A DNA stretch of 64,000 bases from Catellatospora sp. IY07-71 (GTDB lineage Bacteria > Actinomycetota > Actinomycetes > Mycobacteriales > Micromonosporaceae), in assembly GCF_018326265.1 (NCBI RefSeq), contig NZ_AP023360.1:4497501-4561500 (forward strand), in the 5' to 3' direction. Made by a program: the position numbers and the translations under genes. This document shows, in pieces, positions 7,791 to 16,020 of this stretch. Below the pieces are notes generated by a model that was given only the letters and a program-made list of their open reading frames with translations, searched no databases and had not been told where the DNA came from. Within the stretch, counting starts at the first letter, position 1, and every line of letters begins with the position of its first letter.

Positions 7791-9289
7791 TTAATACGGC
7801 AGCCCAAGTTCGTGATGTAGCCGCCGGTCGATGATCACGGTTCGGCTCAGAGGGCGTGTAGCTGCGAAGACAGGAGCGGCCGCCACGTGATCATTGTCTG
7901 TTGTGGACAGGATCAACGATTCGGTGGCGGCCGTGGCTGCCAGGATAGACCCCGCCGCGTGGGCGGCTGAGTTCGAGGTGTGCTTCGCCAGGATCGCGCC
8001 GGCGTTCGCGCGGGTCGAGCCCCGGCGGCGGGCCCGCCGGTTCGTGCAGGCGCTGCTGGCGCCGCTGGAGTCACGGTCGTGCTGGCAGATCGCCGAGTAC
8101 GCCGGTGAGGCCAACCCGGGCGGTATGCAGCGGCTTCTCGCCTCGGCGGTGTGGGACGAGACGTGGGTACGAGCCCAGGTCCGCGACTACGTCCTGGCCG
8201 AGTTCGGCCCCGACGGGGTCCTGATCGTCGACGAGACCGGCGACGCGAAGAAGGGAACAGCCACCTGCGGAGTGCAGGAGCAATACACCGGCACCCTGGG
8301 CAAGGTCGACAACGCGCAGGTCAGCGTGCACCTGGCCTACGCCACCGCCGACCACGCCCGGGCGCTGATCGACTGCGCGCTGTACCTGCCCGCCAGTTGG
8401 ACCGACGACCCCGAACGCTGCGCCGCCGCGGGCGTGCCCGCCGACGTCGGGTTCGCGACCAAGCCCCAGCTGGCACTACGCATGATCGAGGACGCCCTCG
8501 ACGCCGGCGTGGCCGCCGGGTTCACCGCGGGCGACGAGGTCTACGGCAACGACCCGGTCCTGCGTGCCCGGCTGCGCAAGCGGCGCATGGGCTACGTCCT
8601 GGCCGTGCGCTGCGACACCGCCCTGACCCGCTGGGACCACCCGAACCACACGATCACCGCCAAGAAGGTGGCCGAGCACCTGCCCGCGCACGTGTGGCAG
8701 CGCTACCTGGCCGGCTGGGGCTCCAAAGGGCCGCGGTACTACGACTGGACCCGCGTCAAGATCGCGGAGACGGAGGCCGACGGCAGCGTCGGCGGGCACC
8801 ACTGGCTGCTGTTTCGCCGCAACCCGACCACCGGCGACACCGCCTACTACCGGTGCTGGAGCCCGGAGACGGTCGCGCTGCCCACCCTGACCAGGGTCGC
8901 CGGGCTGCGCTGGCCGATCGAGTCCTGCTTCCAGTTGGCCAAAGGCCAGACCGGCCTGGACCAGCACCAGGTCCGCACCTGGACGTCCTGGCACCGCTAC
9001 ACCACCCTCGTGCTGGTCGCGTTCGCGTTCCTCGCCGTCCTGGCCGCCCGCCAGCCACAACCCGCTCCGACCATCGACCCCGACCCGGACCGGCTGCCAC
9101 CGCTGTCGGCGGCAGAGATCCGCCGCCTGCTGCCATACGCATTCGCCATAGCCGATGCCAGCATGAGCGCGACGATCCGCAGCCTGGCCTGGCGACTCCG
9201 CCACCAAGCCCGATCACGCCACTACCACCACAAACGCCGAGCCACCGTCGACATCAGTCAATGATCACGAACTTGGGCTGCCGTATTAA
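7791..9289 (+). mobile_element. IS701-family insertion sequence with TTAA target duplication
   Basis: Inverted repeats starting TACGGCAGCCCAAGTTCGTG at 7795 and ending with the complement at 9285 are perfect over 22 bp. TTAA flanks both sides (7791-7794, 9286-9289). This fits the 4-bp YTAR target duplication known for the IS701 family. Clean ends and an intact transposase suggest a recent insertion. Confidence 0.9.
7903..9264 (+). CDS. IS701-family transposase
   Basis: 453 residues from the GTG that aligns with the usual MDRIN start. The DDE-type catalytic segments are present: VLIVDETGDAKKG (first Asp), FTAGDEVYGND (second Asp), and RWPIESCFQLAKGQTGLDQH (Glu), followed by the Y-H-T region (SWHRYTTLVLVAFAFL). 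Length and order match the family. It is complete, sits between intact inverted repeats and is unrelated to the AICE's transfer functions. Confidence 0.93.
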   Translation: MDRINDSVAAVAARIDPAAWAAEFEVCFARIAPAFARVEPRRRARRFVQALLAPLESRSCWQIAEYAGEANPGGMQRLLASAVWDETWVRAQVRDYVLAEFGPDGVLIVDETGDAKKGTATCGVQEQYTGTLGKVDNAQVSVHLAYATADHARALIDCALYLPASWTDDPERCAAAGVPADVGFATKPQLALRMIEDALDAGVAAGFTAGDEVYGNDPVLRARLRKRRMGYVLAVRCDTALTRWDHPNHTITAKKVAEHLPAHVWQRYLAGWGSKGPRYYDWTRVKIAETEADGSVGGHHWLLFRRNPTTGDTAYYRCWSPETVALPTLTRVAGLRWPIESCFQLAKGQTGLDQHQVRTWTSWHRYTTLVLVAFAFLAVLAARQPQPAPTIDPDPDRLPPLSAAEIRRLLPYAFAIADASMSATIRSLAWRLRHQARSRHYHHKRRATVDISQ

Positions 9290-9364
9290 CAGCCTCGGCG
9301 ATGCGACGGCGTGTATCTGCACGTCCTTTGCTTCAGCAAGACGCTGCACGGGCAGAATGGCGCC

Positions 9365-9748
9365 GTGCTACGCAGAAGGCAACGCAGGCAGCAAGCAGCG
9401 AGGCGGGCAGCGACAGATCTGCTCTCGAGCGCTCTGATCGAGATCCGCACGATGGCGTTTCTCCGGCAGGACCCGAGTGACCCGTCCGCCGACTACGTCG
9501 AGCGTATCCGCATGATCGCCGATGTCTGCGATGGCCTGCCCAACTCGCTTGGCTCCGATCGGTGGCGCACGGACATACCGCCGTTCCTCTACATGTGGCT
9601 GACCGCTTCCGAGCCGCAGCGTTCGTGGCTACGACAGCAATGGACACGAAGCGGCTATGACTTTAGCGATCTTGAGGCGCGTCCTAGCGGCGGTAACTGG
9701 ACCTTGGACGACGTCTTCCCCGATCAACGTCACCGGCACGACAGCTAG
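9365..9748 (+). CDS. Hypothetical protein
   Basis: 127 residues from GTG 9365. The N-terminus is basic (LRRRQRRQQAARRAA). The body has an aromatic-rich stretch (RWRTDIPPFLYMWLTASE) and ends DVFPDQRHRHDS. I recognise no domain. It is the first gene to the right of the IS701 copy and may have lost its original promoter to that insertion. Confidence 0.5.
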   Translation: MLRRRQRRQQAARRAATDLLSSALIEIRTMAFLRQDPSDPSADYVERIRMIADVCDGLPNSLGSDRWRTDIPPFLYMWLTASEPQRSWLRQQWTRSGYDFSDLEARPSGGNWTLDDVFPDQRHRHDS

Positions 9749-9842
9749 ATCATCAGCGAGGCAGTACCCGGGACCTGCCTGGCACTAATCCCTTGAGAGC
9801 GTGACGTACCGAACGCAGGCCACTTTCAGTAGGCTGCCCCGT

Positions 9843-10412
9843 GTGACCGTATCCGTCGAGCAGGCTCGGTTGACTGCTGCTTTCCTCTTGGAGGGGCCGC
9901 TACCCCGCCGGTGGAGCCATGTTCGCGCTGTCGGCACGAAGGCGGAGGCCATTGCCGGTGCCGTCGCCGAAGCAGACCGTGTCGTGCTCGCAGCGGCGGC
10001 CTGGCTGCACGATGTCGGCTACAGCCCGGATCTTGTTGACACCGGGTTTCACTCCCTCGACGGCGCTCGTTGGCTGCGTGCGAACGGTTTCGACGAGCGT
10101 GTGACGGCGCTGGTGGCTCATCACTCCTGTGCGTGGCTGGAGGCGGAGGAGCGGGGCCTGGGCGAGGTTCTCGCGGCCGAGTTCCCGCGCGAGGTCTCAT
10201 CGGTGGCCGACGGCTTGTGTTACTGCGATATGACCACCGGCCCCGATGGGCAGAGTCTCGATGTTCCGGCCCGGCTGGCTGAGATCCGCTCACGGTACGG
10301 CCCTGACGCCCTGGTCACTCGCTTCATCACCCGAGCCGAGCCGGACATTCTCGCGGCGGCGGAGCGAACGCAGACTCGACTGACCGCCGCCGGGATCGCT
10401 CAGCCGATATAG
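9843..10412 (+). CDS. HD-domain phosphohydrolase
   Basis: 189 residues from GTG 9843. HD superfamily metal ligands are visible in order: WSHVRAVG (His), [11 protein letters not shown] (the HD pair), [12 protein letters not shown] (His) and [12 protein letters not shown] (His), with [14 protein letters not shown] as the distal Asp. This is the metal-dependent phosphohydrolase pattern seen in small actinobacterial HD proteins, probably acting on nucleotides; the substrate is unknown. Its 3' end overlaps the convergent Nudix gene by 13 bp. It is cargo of the AICE. Confidence 0.85.
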   Translation: MTVSVEQARLTAAFLLEGPLPRRWSHVRAVGTKAEAIAGAVAEADRVVLAAAAWLHDVGYSPDLVDTGFHSLDGARWLRANGFDERVTALVAHHSCAWLEAEERGLGEVLAAEFPREVSSVADGLCYCDMTTGPDGQSLDVPARLAEIRSRYGPDALVTRFITRAEPDILAAAERTQTRLTAAGIAQPI

Positions 10413-10864
10413 GGCTGTGTTCGGTCATATCCGTGCTCGATCCGTAGGCGCGTTGACGGGTGGATTGCCAGCTCCTCCAGCTCGGCTCGCTCGACCCATC
10501 GAACGTCGCTCGATTCGGCGCTGGGTGTGGGTTCGCCTCCGAGATACTCGCCCCTCAGGCAGACGGAGAACTGCTGTCGGATCTCGCCGTCTGTGTAGGC
10601 CACGACGTGGTTCGGGTCGCTGTAGATGCCGACCAGGCCCACCACTTTGATCTGAACGCCGGTCTCTTCCAGCGTCTCTCGGACAGCTGTCTCGGCGAGG
10701 TACTCGCCGATCTCCTGACCTCCGCCCGGCAGGCTCCACAAGCCGTTGTCCGTGCGGCGGATGAGCAATACGCGGTCGCCGTCGCGGACGAAGGCAGTCG
10801 TGGCCACCACGATGCTGTTCGCCTTGGGAGCCTGGGGGTCGTAGTAGTGCTCGGTTCGTGCCAC
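10400..10864 (-). CDS. Nudix hydrolase of the AICE (Pif-like position)
   Basis: 154 residues. A complete Nudix box (G-x5-E-x7-RE-x2-EE-x-G) is visible as [20 protein letters not shown] then ETGV, about residues 47-70. It lies 4 bp downstream of the XRE-PLD regulator and forms an operon with it. In pSAM2 a Nudix protein (Pif) blocks redundant transfer into cells already carrying the element; the same role is likely here by position but is inference. A housekeeping nucleotide-cleaning function is the alternative. Confidence 0.85.
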   Translation of the reverse strand: MARTEHYYDPQAPKANSIVVATTAFVRDGDRVLLIRRTDNGLWSLPGGGQEIGEYLAETAVRETLEETGVQIKVVGLVGIYSDPNHVVAYTDGEIRQQFSVCLRGEYLGGEPTPSAESSDVRWVERAELEELAIHPSTRLRIEHGYDRTQPYIG

Positions 10865-10868
10865 GCTC

Positions 10869-11627
10869 CTAGCGTGCCACCTCTGCCGGCCATGCCGAGG
10901 AGGACGTCTCGCGCACCTTGTCGAAGCTCTCCAGGTAGGTGTCGAAGAGGTCGCCTCCAGCCAGCCGCCGGAGCTGCAGGACAGGCGCGTGTGGCGCTGG
11001 AAATCCGTAGACGTGGGTGTTGACCAGCATGTCGTCGTCGAAGCGGTAGATCGAGTTGTAGAGGGTCGTGTTGTGGAACCGGACGCTGATTCCGGGCACG
11101 TCTCGTACGCGCTCGTAGTACCGCATGACCTGCCTGATCTTGGCGGCCATGACGCCGTCTGTGCTCTCCTCCTTGCTGCGCAGATCGATCTCCGTGCTCG
11201 TTGGATCGCCGAGCAGGATTTCGATGGTCACACCAGCCGCCGCCTTTGCCTTCAGCGTCTCCACGAGCCGAGGGCGCTGCTCGACGAGGAACACCCCTGC
11301 GTAGACGAGGATGCCGATCCTCTCCTGCGCCTGGTCAAGCAGGCGGTGCCAGAGGTCATCGGGCACTGCGCTTCGCCTGGGGTGAAGTTGAACGACTTCT
11401 GATCGAGCGACCTGGGTGGCCCGCTCCGGCGACAGCGCCTCCGGCCACAGATACCGCTCCGACTCACCGAGCTGTACCGAGATCTCGCGGCGGTGACGAG
11501 GGTAGGGGGTCCGGTCCTGGGTCATCCACCGTTCTACCGTCTTGGGGTCGACACCGATCTTCTCGGCGAGTATCGCGGGGGTCAGCCCTTTGCGCATCAT
11601 GGCGTCTCGAAGCCGGTCGTTGCTCAC
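10869..11627 (-). CDS. XRE-type regulator with C-terminal PLD-like domain
   Basis: 252 residues from GTG 11627, chosen because GAGGAGGA lies just upstream. The N-terminal helix-turn-helix ([20 protein letters not shown], then [10 protein letters not shown]) is followed by a phospholipase-D-like fold ([44 protein letters not shown]). No canonical HxKxxxxD is visible, so the PLD part is probably a sensor. Such XRE-PLD proteins recur beside Nudix genes in AICEs. The gene is divergent from the transfer/replication operon, and a perfect 23-bp dyad precedes it, suggesting it represses both directions. Confidence 0.8.
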   Translation of the reverse strand: MSNDRLRDAMMRKGLTPAILAEKIGVDPKTVERWMTQDRTPYPRHRREISVQLGESERYLWPEALSPERATQVARSEVVQLHPRRSAVPDDLWHRLLDQAQERIGILVYAGVFLVEQRPRLVETLKAKAAAGVTIEILLGDPTSTEIDLRSKEESTDGVMAAKIRQVMRYYERVRDVPGISVRFHNTTLYNSIYRFDDDMLVNTHVYGFPAPHAPVLQLRRLAGGDLFDTYLESFDKVRETSSSAWPAEVAR

Positions 11628-11639
11628 CGAATCCTCCTC

Positions 11640-11687
11640 GGACAACTAGGGACGTCTTGATTCTAATCAAGACGTCCCTAGTTGTCC
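11640..11687. promoter_or_regulatory. Perfect 23-bp palindrome between divergent AICE operons
   Basis: Arms 11640-11662 and 11665-11687 are exact complements separated by 2 nt; the inner part reads GGGACGTCTTGATT - CT - mirror. It lies immediately upstream of the ribosome binding site of the XRE-PLD gene and about 100 bp before the rightward operon. It is a good candidate operator for the XRE regulator or a shared promoter-control site. Confidence 0.75.
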
Positions 11688-11785
11688 AACAGCGCGGTTT
11701 ATCCGTCCCTGTCACTTCAGTGAGCCTGTACTCCATCGAGAGCGATCGTCCGTCGGGGACGTGCTCGATTCGAAGGAGGAGCAGC

Positions 11786-12112
11786 GTGAAGCTGTACGTG
11801 GACACCACCGGCAAGCAGTTCATGGTGTCGAAGGACGTCGAGCCGAAGGCCGACCAGAACGGCAACCAGCGTTCGGAGAAGGGTACGGGCCGCCTCATGT
11901 GGTCCACCCAGATCGTGGTCCAGGACGAGACCGGGGCGGAGGTGGTCACCATCACGACGGCGGGAGAGAAGCCGGACGTGAGGGTGGGCCAGTTCGTCGC
12001 CCCCGTCCAGTTGGAGGCGATGCCGTGGGTGAACGAGGGCAAGGACGGCAAGACCCGTAACGGCGTGGCTTTCCGCGCCGCCTCGCTGAAGGTCGCCGCG
12101 ACGGTCAAGTAG
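11786..12112 (+). CDS. SCO3933-like AICE regulatory protein
   Basis: 108 residues from GTG 11786 with GAAGGAGGAG just upstream. The arrangement, with an N-terminal strand (KLYVDTTGKQFMVSKDVEP), then QRSEKGTGRLMWSTQIVVQD, TGAEVVTITTAG and a C-terminal GVAFRAASLKVA, resembles the small SCO3933-type proteins that begin AICE transfer/replication operons. Its biochemical role is not established; a single-strand or transfer-accessory OB-like fold is conceivable. First gene of the rightward operon, facing the XRE-PLD operator. Confidence 0.6.
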   Translation: MKLYVDTTGKQFMVSKDVEPKADQNGNQRSEKGTGRLMWSTQIVVQDETGAEVVTITTAGEKPDVRVGQFVAPVQLEAMPWVNEGKDGKTRNGVAFRAASLKVAATVK

Positions 12113-12273
12113 CCGGTTGGGCGTCAACATCGTCTTGACTGGCCACAGTGTCCGTGGCGTGAACCTCCGGCGGCCTACGGCCCGCCCGTCTCGATTAGCC
12201 CGGGAATGGTTCTGACTCCTACATCCCCGGTCCGGTGAGCACCTTCCGGTGTGATCCATCCCCGCAAGTGCTG

Positions 12274-12357
12274 GCGCGGGGTCGGCCTGACTCCTACATC
12301 TACCGACCCCGTGCCCTCCACAAATCCAGCCCTACACAGGGAGGACCTGTCGTGTCT
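12274..12357 (+). repeat. 84-bp duplicated gene leader, copy 1
   Basis: Matches 12713-12796 at 81 of 84 positions. It contains a small hairpin (GGGGTCGG at 12278-12285 and CCGACCCC at 12303-12310), the ribosome binding site AGGGAGGA and the first codons of the downstream gene. A partial third trace (TGACTCCTACATC) occurs near 12215. Both full copies sit directly before a gene, so each gene has the same 5' leader. Confidence 0.85.
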
Positions 12358-12666
12358 GACGCCATCCACATCGACCTCGCACAGAGGTTCATCGGCCTTG
12401 CCTGGCACGTCAGCGGCGTCTGCCCGGCCAGCGTCTGCGTCTCCGAGATGATCCGCGTCCACGTGCAGGACGGGCAGCCTGTCCAGGTCCTCGACGCCAT
12501 CACCGACGAGGTCATCGTCACCGGCGTGCTGCTGGACAACACCGACGCGTCGTTCGACAACGCGATGCACGCCCTGGCCAACCACACGGGTCTGAGCGTC
12601 TTCGTGGAGGACTCGACCTCTGAGAACGACTACCCCGAGAACGTCTACTGCTACTGGCCCGCGTGA
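12352..12666 (+). CDS. Hypothetical AICE protein, paralogue of the 16017-16337 gene
   Basis: 104 residues from GTG 12352 behind AGGGAGGA. The centre (QVLDAITDEVIVTG, then ALANHTGLSVFVED) matches the protein at 16017-16337 (MVLDCASDEVIVTG, then LADFTGLPVRLTD), so the two are paralogues inside one element. No enzymatic motif is seen. The gene is preceded by leader copy 1. Confidence 0.65.
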   Translation: MSDAIHIDLAQRFIGLAWHVSGVCPASVCVSEMIRVHVQDGQPVQVLDAITDEVIVTGVLLDNTDASFDNAMHALANHTGLSVFVEDSTSENDYPENVYCYWPA

Positions 12667-12712
12667 TCAACGCACTGGGCCGGTGATCGCCTCCGGCGAC
12701 TCACCAGCGAAA

Positions 12713-12796
12713 GCGCGGGGTCGGCCTGACTCCTACATCTACCGACCCCGTGCCCTCCACAAATCCAGCCCCATACAGGGAGGACTTGTCGTGTCC
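12713..12796 (+). repeat. 84-bp duplicated gene leader, copy 2
   Basis: Near-identical to 12274-12357 (three substitutions, no gaps). It includes the same small hairpin (12717-12724 with 12742-12749), the ribosome binding site and the GTG start of the membrane protein at 12791. It may be a duplicated promoter or a shared post-transcriptional control element. Confidence 0.85.
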
Positions 12797-13738
12797 AACT
12801 CTAGCCGAGGCGGTGGCCTGTTCAGCCGCCGCAAGTCTCCGGCACAGGTGACGGTCCTTGAGGCCAAGGTTCACCACACTGCGGCGCGCAACGCCAAGGC
12901 GTCGCTGATCGTCGTGGGTCTCCTGGCCGCCGCCGTGGCGGTCGTCGTGCTCCTGGACCACCTGCACCCGTTCCTCGCGGTGTTCGCGGGCCTGCTGATC
13001 GGCGCTGTCGCCGGTGGGTTGGCCTGGGTCTCCGTCGTGGTGTGGCCGGTGGTCCGCAAGATCTGGTGGTGGACCCCGGTGATCGGCGCCCTCGGCCTGG
13101 TCGTCGGGTTCGCGTGGACCCTGGCGCGTCTGCCGCTGTGGGTCCGGCTGCTCGTCCTGGCCGCGCTCGCTGGCCTGGCCGCGCTGGGTTCGGTCCGGCG
13201 TACCGCGGTCGCGCTGTTCTGGTGCGTCACGGTCCGCCACCGCCTGCGTGAGGCGTTCGACGAGTTCATCACGGCCAACAAGTCCGGGTCGCTGCCGTTC
13301 ATCGGCTTCGCTGTGCCGACCCCGGTCGGTGAGCGGGTGTGGGTGTTGCTGCGTTCCGGGCTGTCGCTGCCGATTTTGGAAGCACGTCTGGACCAGCTCG
13401 CGGTCACGTGCTGGGCGTCTTCGGTCAAGGTCGTTCGTGCTCGCGAGGGCGGCAACGCCGCGTTCGTGCGTTTCGACATCAAGCGCCGTGAGGTGCTGAC
13501 CGCCGCCGTGGGCTCCCCGCTACCGCACCTGGTCGACCCCGACACGCCTTCGGTCGCTCGCCCGTCCGGGCCGGTGCCGACCGCCCTCAACCTGGGCGAC
13601 ATCCCCGCCGACACCGAACTGATCGGTACCTACACCCCGTCGTCGGCCCGCCCCACCAGGGCCAAGGCCCCCTCGGGCAACAGCCCGGCCGCAACGCCGG
13701 CCACGCCCGACACCGACGACGACAACGAGTGGATCTGA
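12791..13738 (+). CDS. AICE membrane protein, probable partner of the transfer ATPase
   Basis: 315 residues from GTG 12791. About four transmembrane segments lie in residues 35-140 (ASLIVVGLLAAAVAVVVLL, FLAVFAGLLIGAVAGGLAWV, VIGALGLVVGFAWTL, LLVLAALAGLAALG). A cytoplasmic region (VRHRLREAFDEFITANKSG) and a Thr/Pro/Ala-rich acidic tail ending DTDDDNEWI follow. The FtsK-type ATPase encoded next lacks membrane helices of its own, so this protein probably supplies the membrane anchor that single-chain TraB proteins have at their N-terminus. That partnership is inference. Confidence 0.7.
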   Translation: MSNSSRGGGLFSRRKSPAQVTVLEAKVHHTAARNAKASLIVVGLLAAAVAVVVLLDHLHPFLAVFAGLLIGAVAGGLAWVSVVVWPVVRKIWWWTPVIGALGLVVGFAWTLARLPLWVRLLVLAALAGLAALGSVRRTAVALFWCVTVRHRLREAFDEFITANKSGSLPFIGFAVPTPVGERVWVLLRSGLSLPILEARLDQLAVTCWASSVKVVRAREGGNAAFVRFDIKRREVLTAAVGSPLPHLVDPDTPSVARPSGPVPTALNLGDIPADTELIGTYTPSSARPTRAKAPSGNSPAATPATPDTDDDNEWI

Positions 13739-13797
13739 CCCGCCTACGGGGCCGTCGACCGTCGGCGGCCCCACCTCCCGGAAGGAGAGCACTTCAC

Positions 13798-14640
13798 ATG
13801 TCCACGCTCATGGCCGTCAAGGAGGCACCCGCTGTGCCGGTCGGTCCGTCGCTGAGCATCTACGACCCGATCTTCCTCGGGATCGACGAGTTCGGCGCCC
13901 ACGTCAACCTCGGGCTGATGGGCCGAAACCTGCTCGTCGGTGGTGAGCCCGGTGGCGGTAAGTCCGGGCTGCTCAACGCCATCTGCGCGCACGCCGCGCT
14001 GTCCACGGACTGCCGCCTGGTCCTGTTCGACGGCAAGCTGGTCGAGCTGGGCCAGTGGGAGGACTCCGCCGACGAGTTCGTCGGCTTCGACCCCGAACGG
14101 GCCATCAACGTCATGGCGCGCCTGTCGGCGCTGATGAACAACCGCTACACGTGGATGAAAGCCAAGGGCATCCGCAAGATCGACCCGAGCCACGGGCTCG
14201 AAGCGGTCCTGACCATCATCGACGAGTTCGCGCTCTACACCGCCACCTACGGCGACAAGAAGAGCCAGGAGCTGTTCACTGCGCTCATGCGCGACCTGGT
14301 CGCCCGTGGCCGTGCCTGCGGCATGCCCGTCGTCGCCGCGACCCAGCGCCCGTCGTTCGACATCATCCCCACCAGCCTGCGGGACCTGTTCGCCTACCGG
14401 TGCGCATTCCGGTGCACCACCGAGAGCAGCTCCGACGTCATCCTCGCTCACGGCTGGGCGGCCAAGGGCTACTGCGCCACGGCCATCCTGCCCACCAACC
14501 AGGGCGAGGCCCTGCTGCTGGCTGAGGGCGGCATCCCGCGCTCGATCAAGGGCAGCTTCCTCACCGACGACCAAATCAAGCAGATCGCCGACTACGCGGC
14601 GTGGATCCGCCGCCCCCACCGACTGGAGGACACCAAGTGA
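13798..14640 (+). CDS. FtsK/SpoIIIE-type DNA transfer ATPase (TraSA/TraB-like)
   Basis: 280 residues from ATG 13798 behind GAAGGAGAG. Walker A is GGEPGGGKS (about residues 48-56), Walker B is VLTIIDEFALY, and VAATQRPSFDIIP is the typical FtsK sensor segment. In AICEs this hexameric motor moves double-stranded DNA from donor to recipient mycelium. It is shorter than most TraB proteins and has no transmembrane segment or visible wHTH gamma domain; the membrane part may be the preceding protein. The next gene starts within its stop codon (GTGA). Confidence 0.88.
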   Translation: MSTLMAVKEAPAVPVGPSLSIYDPIFLGIDEFGAHVNLGLMGRNLLVGGEPGGGKSGLLNAICAHAALSTDCRLVLFDGKLVELGQWEDSADEFVGFDPERAINVMARLSALMNNRYTWMKAKGIRKIDPSHGLEAVLTIIDEFALYTATYGDKKSQELFTALMRDLVARGRACGMPVVAATQRPSFDIIPTSLRDLFAYRCAFRCTTESSSDVILAHGWAAKGYCATAILPTNQGEALLLAEGGIPRSIKGSFLTDDQIKQIADYAAWIRRPHRLEDTK

Positions 14641-14870
14641 TCAGGCCCGTGATCCGGTTCCTGTACGAGACCACCACCGGCAGGCCGTGGACCTCCACCA
14701 CCCGCCACGCCACCGCCGAGTTCGGCCCCAACCTCGCCGCCCGCTACGCCGCCGAGTGGGCGCACCTGTCCGACCACACCCTGAGCACCGCCGATCGGGC
14801 CGACCTCGTCGCCTACGCCGAGGCCATCCGCGCCCGCCGCACCCGGCAGCGCCCCGCGCTGCACCGATAG
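14637..14870 (+). CDS. Small hypothetical AICE protein
   Basis: 77 residues; the GTG overlaps the stop of the ATPase gene. The sequence is basic and helical toward the end (AEFGPNLAARYAAEWAHLSD, AEAIRARRTRQRP). No domain recognised. It belongs to the co-transcribed AICE block. Confidence 0.6.
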   Translation: MIRPVIRFLYETTTGRPWTSTTRHATAEFGPNLAARYAAEWAHLSDHTLSTADRADLVAYAEAIRARRTRQRPALHR

Positions 14871-14957
14871 CCCCGCCGAGACCGGCCACGCCGGCAAGCA
14901 ACGACCGGTCTCGACGGCCCACCACACATCCCGTTCCGAAGAAAGGACGTGGGTTCG

Positions 14958-15323
14958 ATGAACCCTACCCTCAACCCGGTCCGCCCGGCCGTAGACGCCC
15001 TCCCCGAGGCGATCGCCGCGCACCTGGACCTGCTCACCCGAGAGCCCGACACCCGTACCCGCAACCAGGTCGCCGCCGGGTGGCTGCGCTCCTGCCTGGA
15101 CCGCCTCGCCGCTGAGGTCACGACCGACTCCGGGCGTGACGAGATCGCCGACGCCCTGGCCATGCTGGCCGCCCTGCTGCAGGCCGACCGGGCCGACGCC
15201 CGCTGGACCTACGACCGCGCCGCCGTCGACCTGGACGACGAGCACGCCGACACCCCGGCCACCGTGCCGGACGGCATCGCCCTGTACCACGTGACGGCCA
15301 AGGGCTGGGAGCGCAAGCGATGA
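14958..15323 (+). CDS. Hypothetical AICE protein
   Basis: 121 residues from ATG 14958 behind GAAAGGA; an in-frame GTG at 14949 is too close to that site. Mostly helical: PAVDALPEAIAAHLDLLTRE, NQVAAGWLRSCLDRLAAEV, DEIADALAMLAALLQADR. Family not recognised. The stop overlaps the ATG of the next gene (ATGA). Confidence 0.6.
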   Translation: MNPTLNPVRPAVDALPEAIAAHLDLLTREPDTRTRNQVAAGWLRSCLDRLAAEVTTDSGRDEIADALAMLAALLQADRADARWTYDRAAVDLDDEHADTPATVPDGIALYHVTAKGWERKR

Positions 15324-15640
15324 CCCAGCCGACCGACACCGTCAAGAACACCGTCAAGGACACCTTGACGATCCCCGCCCAGCGCACCCGCACCCGTGGT
15401 GCGGTGGAGAACCGCGAGTTCGCGGCCTTCGCCCGACGCATCATCCGCGCCCACGCCCGCCGCGTCGCCTCCGGCGACGTCGAGGCCCTCACCGACCTGG
15501 TCGCCCTGTCGACCGCCGTGGACCAGGCCATCACCGACGCCGTGACCGGCCTCAAGGACTTCGGCTACTCCTGGACCGAGATCGCCAACCGAATCGGCAT
15601 CAGCAAGCAGGCCGCCCAGCAGCGCTGGGGGCAGAAGTGA
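15320..15640 (+). CDS. AICE helix-turn-helix protein
   Basis: 106 residues. A C-terminal helix-turn-helix (GYSWTEIANRIGISKQAAQQ, about residues 82-101) is the sigma-70-region-4/AsnC style motif common in small AICE proteins. The N-terminal half contains ARRIIRAHARRVASGDVEAL. Probably a DNA-binding regulator of element genes. It overlaps both neighbours by 4 bp. Confidence 0.75.
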   Translation: MTQPTDTVKNTVKDTLTIPAQRTRTRGAVENREFAAFARRIIRAHARRVASGDVEALTDLVALSTAVDQAITDAVTGLKDFGYSWTEIANRIGISKQAAQQRWGQK

Positions 15641-16020
15641 CCACCACCACCCGCCCCACCGGGGCCTTCTCCAAGTTCTACGACCCGACCGGCGCCCGCT
15701 ACGGGCTGCCCACCTACCCCTACTCCTGCGCCCCTGACGGGCTGGCCACCATCCGGCAGCTTCGCGCGGCCGGCCTTCGGGCCGGCGGACACGACCCGGT
15801 GGCCCAGATCCTCTGGCGCAACCCGCGCCACCCCCGCGTGGCCTACCTCTACCGCACCGACCTCGCGCTGCCCAAGCGCACCGCCACCCCGGCGCAGCTC
15901 ACCGCCATCGCCGCGGCTCTCACCGCCCGCCGCACCTGCTCCACCTGCCAGCAGGTGAAGCCCTACTACATCCCGACCCGCTACGGCCGCTGCCTCGACT
16001 GCCGTGGAGGCACCCGATGA
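15637..16020 (+). CDS. RRQRL-type zinc-binding AICE protein
   Basis: 127 residues from GTG 15637. It has the signature of the family: GLPTYPYSCAPDGLATIRQL then RAAGLRAGG, followed by AYLYRTDLALPKR and a C-terminal zinc site with CSTC and CLDC (about residues 104-123). These proteins are near-universal AICE components of unknown action. Overlaps both neighbours by 4 bp. Confidence 0.75.
   Translation: MTTTTRPTGAFSKFYDPTGARYGLPTYPYSCAPDGLATIRQLRAAGLRAGGHDPVAQILWRNPRHPRVAYLYRTDLALPKRTATPAQLTAIAAALTARRTCSTCQQVKPYYIPTRYGRCLDCRGGTR

Noticed and set aside
5897-7812. Shared CCGGTAGATGCTT left of both insertion sequences as sign of one split sequence
   Set aside because: Thirteen identical bases are expected by chance in a window of this size and composition, and flanking bases do not align.
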